Source: an actinobacterium SCGC AAA015-D07 (GTDB lineage: Bacteria; Actinomycetota; Acidimicrobiia; Actinomarinales; Actinomarinaceae). From it: a DNA stretch of 16,595 nt. Position 1 is the stretch's first letter. Every line of letters starts with the position of its first letter. The notes under the pieces were generated by a model. That model made no database searches and had not been told where the DNA came from. It saw only the letters and a program-made list of their open reading frames with translations. Positions 1 through 5,130 of this stretch are shown here, piece after piece. The DNA lies in the NCBI GenBank assembly GCA_000384495.1, contig ARQR01000011.1, positions 1 to 16,595 of the forward strand, given 5' to 3'. A program made the position numbers and the translations under genes.

Positions 1-631
1 TATTTATAACCTCAGCACACGCCTTGGCAATTTCCATATGTTCTTTTTGTGTACCGTTAGCTTCTCTTAGTTGAATGTAGTGAATCCAACTTCTTAAAGT
101 ACCATTCATATAAATCCGACTAACTGTATTCCCTTCAGGTAAAACCGATCTTGCTTGTTCTTTTGCTATGCCGTTTTCAATTGCCCAATTGTAAACTTCT
201 TTAGCATTTTCGATTAAGTTATTTTGCAATTTTTCCCATTCATTTATTATCTTCTCATCTTCTGTCTCCACAGAGTTCTGTCTGTTTTTTGGATCTTGTA
301 ATCTTGCCTCTCTAATAACAAACTCTAAATCTTCAACAGGATTTGCATATCTTTGACTAAATTCTTGAAAGCTAAATGATCTATGACGAAGAATTTGTCT
401 AGCTATATCCCTTGTTGTTTCAATCTCAAGACAAGCACTTACCATTTCTAGTGGTGACCAATGTGCATTTTTAATTAAATAATTAATTAATTTTTCACTT
501 GTTTCAGTATTTAACTGGTTTGATGGATTTGAAACTCTCGCACAAAAAGCAACAAGCTCCTGTGCATTATCTATTCCTTCATCACTAATAGAATCAGTTG
601 GCTTTGAATAACTTATTAACTTTACTTTCAT
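1..631 (-). CDS. thyX: Flavin-dependent thymidylate synthase ThyX (3' end outside window)
   Basis: Makes dTMP from dUMP using methylenetetrahydrofolate as carbon donor and FAD/NAD(P)H as reductant, the alternative to ThyA. Reading in from the left edge gives an open frame of 210 codons, starting at ATG 631-629 and running off the window without a stop. The diagnostic RHR(x)7S signature is intact: R82-H83-R84, seven residues, S92, followed by QRY. Around it are the conserved stretches HWSPLEM (57-63) and TTRDIARQILRHR. Further on, LPEGNT and NGTLRSWIHYIQLR match the region that binds dUMP and flavin. About 210 residues are present; the family usually has 210-260 or more, so only a C-terminal piece is missing. 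It diverges from the gene at 661 with a 29-bp AT-only spacer. The SFSFQEFSQRY form of the signature differs from the mycobacterial one (see findings). Function is secure from the motifs. Confidence 0.95.
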   Translation of the reverse strand, partial: MKVKLISYSKPTDSISDEGIDNAQELVAFCARVSNPSNQLNTETSEKLINYLIKNAHWSPLEMVSACLEIETTRDIARQILRHRSFSFQEFSQRYANPVEDLEFVIREARLQDPKNRQNSVETEDEKIINEWEKLQNNLIENAKEVYNWAIENGIAKEQARSVLPEGNTVSRIYMNGTLRSWIHYIQLREANGTQKEHMEIAKACAEVIN

Positions 632-638
632 TTCAAAT

Positions 639-644
639 AATATA
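639..644 (-). promoter_or_regulatory. Putative -10 element for thyX
   Basis: On the minus strand a TATATT hexamer lies 7 nt before the thyX ATG, with no Shine-Dalgarno-like purine run between. That distance would place the transcript start at or next to the A of the ATG, as in a leaderless mRNA. The whole 29-bp spacer is very AT-rich, so a hexamer of this kind could occur by chance, and no -35 element is visible. Confidence 0.35.
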
Positions 645-660
645 TTAAAATAATTTAATT

Positions 661-924
661 ATGTTTTTATTAAGAGTAGTAGTTTTTCTAATTTTAGTAT
701 CGTTAGTTGTCATTCTCGCATATCCACTTTTAATTATTTTCAATCTTGCAAATGGTGGTGATGGGTTTGGTCTTTGTAGTGATCTAATTACCTGTGAAAT
801 TCCATTTCTAGAGGGACCAAGAATTCTTGTTATTTTAATTATTACTTTTTTCTTTTTAGTCGCTGTTTTGAGAGCAATAATGAAATATTTGAACAGTATT
901 AATAAGGAACAAACTATTCTTTAA
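661..924 (+). CDS. Hypothetical small membrane protein, two predicted TM segments
   Basis: I do not recognise this 87-residue protein. Two hydrophobic stretches are clear: residues about 4-27, rich in V, L, F and I, and about 55-75. A short loop between them (about 30-54) holds GGDGFG and two cysteines, C39 and C46, which could pair if the loop is outside the cytoplasm. The C-terminus is polar (KYLNSINKEQ). ATG 661 is the first start after the shared AT-rich spacer with thyX; there is no good ribosome binding site, but a TAAAAT hexamer lies 9 nt upstream. The last 11 bp overlap the end of the convergent transporter gene. That it is a real gene is inferred from its amphipathic layout, its start directly in the spacer, and the lack of any other gene here. 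It could be cotranscribed with nothing. Confidence 0.55.
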   Translation: MFLLRVVVFLILVSLVVILAYPLLIIFNLANGGDGFGLCSDLITCEIPFLEGPRILVILIITFFFLVAVLRAIMKYLNSINKEQTIL

Positions 925-1741
925 TTACATAAAATATTGAAATTAATATAACAATCACCCCGAGCCAATTAATTAAATTTAAAACTTCTCCAACAAAAAA
1001 AACACCTATTAGTAAGGCAAAAACTCCTTCTAATCCAAATAATAAAGATGCTGTAGATGCATTTATACTTTTCTGTCCAAATAGTTGAAGATAAAATGCA
1101 CAAAAATTAACAACAAATCCTAAAAACAAGATGGGAAATATAAAATCGCTAGCTAAGCTTAAGTTTGTAAAATTTAAAAAGGGTAAGCAAAAAATCGATC
1201 CTGATAATGATTGTATGAACATCAATTTTGAAATGCTCATATTTTTAATATATCTTTCAACCATAACTATATGTAAGGCATATCCAGTTGCACAAATTAA
1301 TGTAAATAAATTACCAAATAATTGATCTAAATCGTTTAAAGCAATTAATAAAATTCCAAAAAAACCTGATACTGATCCAATTAAATTTTTTCTCTGAATA
1401 GTTTTGTTATTTATAAATTTTGAAAAAATAGGAGTTAAGACAATATAAAATCCTGTGACAACTCCAGAATTAATCGTTGAAGTTGTTTTAAGACCAATTG
1501 TTTGTGTTATATAGCCAATCCATAAGAATACACCCATAAGCAAGCCAGGAAATATGTACGTTTTTCCAGGAATTCCACCAATGATTAAAAATAACATTGC
1601 TGCAATAACGTATCTTAAGAAAACTACATTTACAGGATTAATTGAAGTAATTAAATCTTTTACAACAGCAAAGGTTGATCCAAATAATAAAGCGGATGTA
1701 ACCAAAGCTACAATTGCAATATTTTTATTATTTAAAATCAT
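914..1741 (-). CDS. DMT-superfamily permease (EamA family)
   Basis: A 275-residue integral membrane protein with about ten hydrophobic segments arranged as two similar halves, the usual EamA/RhaT-type drug/metabolite transporter layout and length. Typical features are the N-terminal ALLFGSTFAVVKD, where other members often have a (W/F)GS/AxF motif; the FLRYVIAAMLFL segment after the first helix pair; and, in the second half, LLFGLEGVFALLIGVFFVGE, a hallmark of EamA proteins (usually LEPVxAxLLGxLxLGE). It ends with a hydrophobic helix and a short basic-acidic tail (YVIKE). Family members export amino acids, nucleobases or other small metabolites; the substrate here cannot be read from sequence. 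It diverges from nth with a 40-bp spacer and converges on the 661-924 gene with an 11-bp overlap. Confidence 0.9.
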   Translation of the reverse strand: MILNNKNIAIVALVTSALLFGSTFAVVKDLITSINPVNVVFLRYVIAAMLFLIIGGIPGKTYIFPGLLMGVFLWIGYITQTIGLKTTSTINSGVVTGFYIVLTPIFSKFINNKTIQRKNLIGSVSGFFGILLIALNDLDQLFGNLFTLICATGYALHIVMVERYIKNMSISKLMFIQSLSGSIFCLPFLNFTNLSLASDFIFPILFLGFVVNFCAFYLQLFGQKSINASTASLLFGLEGVFALLIGVFFVGEVLNLINWLGVIVILISIFYVIKE

Positions 1742-1767
1742 CCGAATAAGTGAACATTAATATCTTG

Positions 1768-1773
1768 TATAAA
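1768..1773 (+). promoter_or_regulatory. Putative -10 element for the nth-ccdA-ygfZ group
   Basis: A TATAAA hexamer, preceded by TTG, ends 8 nt before the nth ATG at 1782. No purine-rich ribosome binding site lies between them. With the usual distance from -10 to start point, transcription would begin close to the ATG. No convincing -35 hexamer is visible in the 40-bp divergent spacer. Confidence 0.45.
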
Positions 1774-1781
1774 ATAATGAT

Positions 1782-2414
1782 ATGAAAAAACAAGATAAGG
1801 TAAAAAAAATTCATAAAATTTTAGATGAACTTTATCCAAAACCTCAAAAACCATTAAATCACAAAGATGCTTATACGTTATTAATTGCAGTTTTGTTATC
1901 AGCAAGATGTACTGATAAAAAAGTAAATGAAGTTACTCCTGAACTGTTTAAGATCGCAGATAATCCAAAAGACATGTCCAAAATAGATGTCAGGACGATT
2001 AGAAAAATCGTCAAACCTTGTGGACTTTCACCACAGAAGTCAAAAGCAATATCAAATCTATCAAAAATCTTAGTAAAAAAATATAATGGAAAAGTACCAG
2101 ACAACTTTGATGATTTAGAATCTCTTCCAGGGATCGGTCATAAAAGTGCATCTGTTGTGATGGGTCAAGCTTTTGGAATCCAAACATTTCCAGTTGATAC
2201 TCATATTCATAGACTTGCATGGAGATGGGGGCTTTCTACAAGGAGAAGTGTTGAGCAAACTGAAAAGGATTTAAAAAGATTATTTCCAGAAAATTCATGG
2301 AATAAACTTCATTTACAGATTATTTTTTTTGGAAGAGAATATTGCCCTGCGATTTCACATAAAAAAGAATTATGTCCAATATGTAGCAAGTATGGAAGAA
2401 AAGATATGAAATAA
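1782..2414 (+). CDS. nth: Endonuclease III (DNA glycosylase/AP lyase), iron-sulfur ligands incomplete
   Basis: Removes oxidised pyrimidines in base excision repair and cleaves the resulting AP site. The 210 residues match the usual family length. The helix-hairpin-helix is LPGIGHKSASVV (115-126) and the catalytic pair is present: lysine K121 and aspartate D139 in the VDTHIHR motif, equivalent to K120 and D138 of E. coli Nth. The N-terminal LLIAVLLSARCTDKKVNEVTP is also typical. The oddity is the C-terminus. The family normally ends in a [4Fe-4S] motif C-x6-C-x2-C-x5-C; here it is C188-x9-C198-x2-C201 with no fourth cysteine before the end at K210. The wording FGREYCPA...CPICS recalls, from memory, Nth variants of some Chlamydiae, Verrucomicrobia and Planctomycetes. 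The stop codon abuts the ccdA ATG, so the two are probably cotranscribed and translationally coupled. Confidence 0.95.
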   Translation: MKKQDKVKKIHKILDELYPKPQKPLNHKDAYTLLIAVLLSARCTDKKVNEVTPELFKIADNPKDMSKIDVRTIRKIVKPCGLSPQKSKAISNLSKILVKKYNGKVPDNFDDLESLPGIGHKSASVVMGQAFGIQTFPVDTHIHRLAWRWGLSTRRSVEQTEKDLKRLFPENSWNKLHLQIIFFGREYCPAISHKKELCPICSKYGRKDMK

Positions 2415-3122
2415 ATGGAAGTCAATTTTTTTATTGCGTTTATATTTGGGTTTTTATCATTTGTTTCTCCTTGTGTTCTTCCCCTTGTGCCTGGTTATCT
2501 GGCTATATTTTCAGAATCAGAAGATGACATTAAAACTCGCTTATTTGGATCAGTACAATTTACATTAGGATTTTCTTTAGTTTTCATCTCGCTTGCAGCT
2601 ATAGCAACAAATATAGGATCTTTTTTTAGCAGAAACTCTGAATCTTTGTCTAGGGTAAGTGGCTTGATAATCATATTTTTCGGCTTAATGTTAATGATTC
2701 CATCTTTAAACAATAAATATTTTTATAGTTCGAATTACATAGATATTAAAAACTTTAATAGAATGAAAAATTTTGTTCTTGGTCTAACGTTTGCTTTTGG
2801 ATTTACACCATGCATTGGCCCTGTGTTAGGAGCACTTCTAACACTTTCTTCAAGTAGTAACACAATTAACCAAGGGATATCGCTATTAATCTTTTACTCT
2901 TTTGGATTAGCGATTCCATTTATTTTGTTACCAATATTTTCAACAAAGGTAAATTTGAAATCAAAAATATTTACTTTTTTCAAAAGATACTCTTCTTATA
3001 TATCAGGAACAACATTGGTTGCAATAGGTGCACTTATTTTTTCTGATAGAATGTACATACTTGCTTCTTTCTTTCAAGACATATTCATTCGTCTCAACTT
3101 AGAGCGTCTAAGTAATATTTAA
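2415..3122 (+). CDS. ccdA: CcdA-type cytochrome c biogenesis / thiol-disulfide membrane protein
   Basis: CcdA-family proteins carry reducing equivalents across the membrane through a pair of cysteines, supplying extracytoplasmic thioredoxin-like proteins for haem attachment to cytochrome c or other thiol reduction. The 235-residue protein has about six hydrophobic segments. The first contains FLSFVSPCVLPLVPGY, the family hallmark, with C20; the matching motif FGFTPCIGPVLG holds the partner C133. Length agrees with short CcdA proteins that lack the soluble DsbD domains. ATG 2415 follows the nth stop with no gap, and ygfZ begins 3 bp after this stop. No resB, resC/ccsA or thioredoxin-like partner is in the window; in other actinobacteria ccdA often neighbours such genes. 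The cytochrome c role is therefore inferred from family, and a more general thiol or metal role is equally possible. Confidence 0.9.
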   Translation: MEVNFFIAFIFGFLSFVSPCVLPLVPGYLAIFSESEDDIKTRLFGSVQFTLGFSLVFISLAAIATNIGSFFSRNSESLSRVSGLIIIFFGLMLMIPSLNNKYFYSSNYIDIKNFNRMKNFVLGLTFAFGFTPCIGPVLGALLTLSSSSNTINQGISLLIFYSFGLAIPFILLPIFSTKVNLKSKIFTFFKRYSSYISGTTLVAIGALIFSDRMYILASFFQDIFIRLNLERLSNI

Positions 3123-3124
3123 TT

Positions 3125-3688
3125 ATGACTTCAAATATTCAAACTGAAAAGGTTTTAAAAATTACTGGTAGTGATAATGTAACATTCCTTGACTCTATAA
3201 TTTCAAATAATATCGAACAAGATAACATCAAACCTTCATTTTTACTTGGACCTGATGGAAAAATTAATCACTGGTTTTTAATAGAAGAAAAAAATAAAGA
3301 AGTATTTGTATATCAAGATAAGAAAGAATTGAATTTTATATTGGATAGTTTGAAAAAATATGCAATAAGAATTGACTGTAATTTTGAAATTGAAGACAGC
3401 ATAATCACTTTACAAGTTGATCTTGATAAAGCAACATTAAAAACAACTGAAACGAAAGAAGAGTCAGTCTCTTGGTATGATTTTGAATTAAACAACGAAC
3501 TACCCACTAAAGAAATAGTAAATACTGGATTACTACCCAATGAAACAAAATGGTTAGATTTTTTTGTTGATTTTGAGAAAGGTTGCTTTCTTGGACAAGA
3601 GCAAGCGTCAAGAATAAAATTTAGAGGAAAGTCTAGAAGGATGCTGGTTACAAACGAATTAGGCATTCAAGAAATAATAAAAATTTGA
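3125..3688 (+). CDS. ygfZ: Short YgfZ/GcvT-like folate-binding protein
   Basis: YgfZ proteins use a folate cofactor and support the making or repair of certain iron-sulfur enzymes. The family signature KGC[YF]xGQE is present as K152-G153-C154-F-L-G-Q-E, followed by the usual R-x-K-F-R-G run. The N-terminal part has the expected pattern ITGSDNVTFLDSIISNN, corresponding to the xGxDxxxFLQGxxTxD region, and a FLLGPDGKI strand. At 187 residues it is far shorter than E. coli YgfZ (about 326). The protein stops some 33 residues after the signature cysteine, so the C-terminal barrel domain is missing. It starts 3 bp after ccdA and ends 3 bp before the zinc-ribbon gene, which suggests one transcript. 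The family call is firm because of the signature; whether the short form is active is unknown. Confidence 0.87.
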   Translation: MTSNIQTEKVLKITGSDNVTFLDSIISNNIEQDNIKPSFLLGPDGKINHWFLIEEKNKEVFVYQDKKELNFILDSLKKYAIRIDCNFEIEDSIITLQVDLDKATLKTTETKEESVSWYDFELNNELPTKEIVNTGLLPNETKWLDFFVDFEKGCFLGQEQASRIKFRGKSRRMLVTNELGIQEIIKI

Positions 3689-3691
3689 AAA

Positions 3692-3994
3692 ATGGATCGT
3701 TGCGAATATTGTGGAAGAATTTTAAATATTAATAGATCCGATAAATATCTTCTTTGTTCTAAAAAATGTAAACAAAAATTTAAAAATAAGATTGATATTT
3801 TAAATACAAACAAATTTGTTCTTAATTCAGTAAGTAAAGAATGGATTTCAGTAAAGAATATTGTTTCATCGAATAAAAATAAATTTGAAATTGTCTCATC
3901 AATCTCAAGATTGATTTATTTTGAAAAAAAATTGATTAAGAAAGAAAAAGGTGAAATTAATTTAAAAACAAATGTTTCTATAAAGAAAAGATAG
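3692..3994 (+). CDS. Small zinc-ribbon-like protein, unknown function
   Basis: I do not recognise a named family for this 100-residue protein. The N-terminus has four cysteines, C4-x2-C7-x14-C22-x3-C26, reading CEYCGR...LLCSKKCKQKFKN. This C-x2-C...C-x3-C pattern resembles treble-clef zinc knuckles such as YacG (C-x2-C-x15-C-x3-C), so zinc binding is a fair inference; YacG identity is not, since YacG proteins are shorter and the rest does not match. After residue 26 the protein is lysine- and asparagine-rich and ends in a basic tail (VSIKKR). It starts 3 bp after the ygfZ stop in the same direction and overlaps the end of the convergent yczE gene by 17 bp. The tight spacing and zinc motif argue that it is real and part of the ccdA-ygfZ transcript. 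Confidence 0.65.
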   Translation: MDRCEYCGRILNINRSDKYLLCSKKCKQKFKNKIDILNTNKFVLNSVSKEWISVKNIVSSNKNKFEIVSSISRLIYFEKKLIKKEKGEINLKTNVSIKKR

Positions 3995-4574
3995 CACCTT
4001 TATCATATCGTTTTAAAGAGAATTGAACTATTGGTCCAATAACTATAACCATAAATATTGTTCCATATCCATATGAGCCTCCAAGTAGAACTCCAGTTAA
4101 GAATGCCGTAAAATCAATTCCGATTCTTGTTGCTCGAACACTTGGACCTCGCTTGGCAATGCCTGTCATAATTCCATCTCTTGGACCAGGACCTAATCCA
4201 GAACCGATATATATTCCAACACCCATTGCAAAAAGCACAGTGCCAAAATATAGGTATACATGTCTTGTCCAAATTTCCTCTGGCGTTGGTATGAAATACA
4301 TTGTTAAGTCAAGTACATTTCCAATAGTTAAAATGTTTAGAATCGTTCCAAGAAACGGCTTTTGTCTCAATGGAATCCAACCTAGTAAAACAATGAATCC
4401 GGTAATTACCCCGGCAAAGCCAATTCTTACATTTATTAATTGACTAAAACCATCATGGAATACATCCCATGGGTTAAGTCCTAACTTAGCCTCTATCGTA
4501 AACGCAAGACCTATTCCACATAGAAACAAACCGAAGAAACATTGTGGAAGCCTCTTTAAAATTTTTTTACTCAT
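3978..4574 (-). CDS. yczE: YczE/YitT-like integral membrane protein
   Basis: A 198-residue membrane protein with about five hydrophobic segments. The pattern matches the YczE (COG2364) group: GIGLAFTIEAKLGLNPWDVFHDGFSQ near residues 21-46, with the GLNPWDV motif; a second-half repeat-like GVGIYIGSGLGPGPRDGIMTGI; and RIGIDFTAFLTGVLLGGSYGYGTI near the end. The biochemical role of the family is unknown. From memory, the Bacillus homologue YczE affects lipopeptide synthesis, which is no guide in this organism. The ATG overlaps the last 8 bp of the upstream anchored-protein gene, so both are probably translated from one minus-strand mRNA. Its 3' end overlaps the convergent zinc-ribbon gene by 17 bp. 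Confidence 0.85.
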   Translation of the reverse strand: MSKKILKRLPQCFFGLFLCGIGLAFTIEAKLGLNPWDVFHDGFSQLINVRIGFAGVITGFIVLLGWIPLRQKPFLGTILNILTIGNVLDLTMYFIPTPEEIWTRHVYLYFGTVLFAMGVGIYIGSGLGPGPRDGIMTGIAKRGPSVRATRIGIDFTAFLTGVLLGGSYGYGTIFMVIVIGPIVQFSLKRYDKGAIFSL

Positions 4575-4941
4575 TAATTATGAAAATTTGTTCAAGATAA
4601 GGGATATTCTCTGGACATAGTTCATAAATTGATTGAAACCTTAAAATTGGAATGATTCTATTTTTTTCATCGACAACGATTTCGTTATTAATTAATTCAT
4701 TCCTAATAAGATTTTCTGAAGTCTCAACATCAATCCAATCGACAGAAGATATGCATATATTTTTTCCTATATTAATTAAAGTATTTTCAGGAATGTTATC
4801 TAGAGTATCTTCAGCATCTGCAATTCTAATTTGTTCGACAAATTCACTTCCAAAAGAATCACTTGAAAAATTTTGATAAATGATAAATGAAATACTTAGG
4901 ATAATAAAAACTATCACACTTATTAAAGGAATTTTCTTCAC
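4567..4941 (-). CDS. Membrane-anchored or secreted protein, DUF732-like
   Basis: A 124-residue protein that starts at GTG 4941-4939; the in-frame codon run upstream meets a stop after two codons, so no longer start exists. The N-terminus MKKIPLISVIVFIILSISFIIY is a signal or anchor helix without a lipobox cysteine; the rest is polar and probably extracytoplasmic. The soluble part opens with FVEQIRIA, then has INIGKNIC and, near the end, SIYELCPE. That is reminiscent of actinobacterial DUF732 domains, whose layout is FLxxL, GxxxC and a late YCP with two cysteines that can pair. The match is a pattern judged by eye, so the family is tentative and the function unknown. It is the first gene of a pair with yczE, and begins 40 bp after the tRNA-Leu on the same strand; tRNA readthrough could drive it. 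Confidence 0.6.
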   Translation of the reverse strand: MKKIPLISVIVFIILSISFIIYQNFSSDSFGSEFVEQIRIADAEDTLDNIPENTLINIGKNICISSVDWIDVETSENLIRNELINNEIVVDEKNRIIPILRFQSIYELCPENIPYLEQIFIINE

Positions 4942-4981
4942 ACTACATTATTGTCCATTAAATATTTTAGTTTTTAAAATG

Positions 4982-5063
4982 TACCCGGAGGGGGAGTCGA
5001 ACCCCCACATCCGAAGATACTGGATTTTGAGTCCAGCGCGTCTGCCAATTCCGCCATCCGGGC
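4982..5063 (-). tRNA. tRNA-Leu, anticodon CAA
   Basis: The minus strand folds into a class II tRNA. The acceptor stem is GCCCGGA with TCCGGGT, including a G1-U72 wobble, and the discriminator is A, as bacterial tRNA-Leu requires. The D arm holds AATTGGCAGA. The anticodon stem CTGGA/TCCAG closes the loop CTCAAAA, giving anticodon CAA, which reads UUG. A long variable arm has stem ATC/GAT around a TTCG tetraloop. The T arm is GGGGG-TTCGACT-CCCCC. The 3' CCA is not encoded. Confidence 0.97.
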
Positions 5064-5073
5064 CTATCTAAAG

Positions 5074-5079
5074 ATTATA
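5074..5079 (-). promoter_or_regulatory. Putative -10 element for tRNA-Leu
   Basis: On the minus strand a perfect TATAAT sits 10 nt before the mature 5' end of tRNA-Leu. This is a normal spacing for a short 5' leader removed by RNase P. The region 17 bp further upstream reads TTCTCT, at best a weak -35. It shares the 67-bp divergent spacer with the polA start. Confidence 0.55.
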
Positions 5080-5118
5080 TTTGATATATATAAAATAAGA
5101 GAATTTATTTTTTAAGTT

Positions 5119-5124
5119 TAAAAT
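5119..5124 (+). promoter_or_regulatory. Putative -10 element for polA, leaderless spacing
   Basis: A TAAAAT hexamer ends 6 nt before the polA GTG at 5131. A start point at the usual distance would coincide with the G of the GTG. The bases between, GGTGAA, contain a weak purine run, but it lies too close to the start to serve as a normal ribosome binding site. No clear -35 is visible. Confidence 0.35.
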
Positions 5125-5130
5125 GGTGAA

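Noticed and set aside
4153..4443. A 96-codon plus-strand open frame inside yczE
   Set aside because: It lies fully antisense to a well-matched membrane protein and its proline-rich text mirrors the glycine-rich helices on the other strand.
4964..4980. Inverted repeat ATTTTA-GTTTT-TAAAAT just downstream of tRNA-Leu, as a terminator
   Set aside because: The 6-bp stem is entirely A-T and there is no following U-run on the minus strand, so it is too weak to call.
4880..5071. A 63-codon plus-strand open frame across the tRNA-Leu gene
   Set aside because: Its second half is the antisense of tRNA-Leu; such frames (text like EGESNPHIRRYWILSPARLPIPPSGP) are a well-known artefact of tRNA genes.
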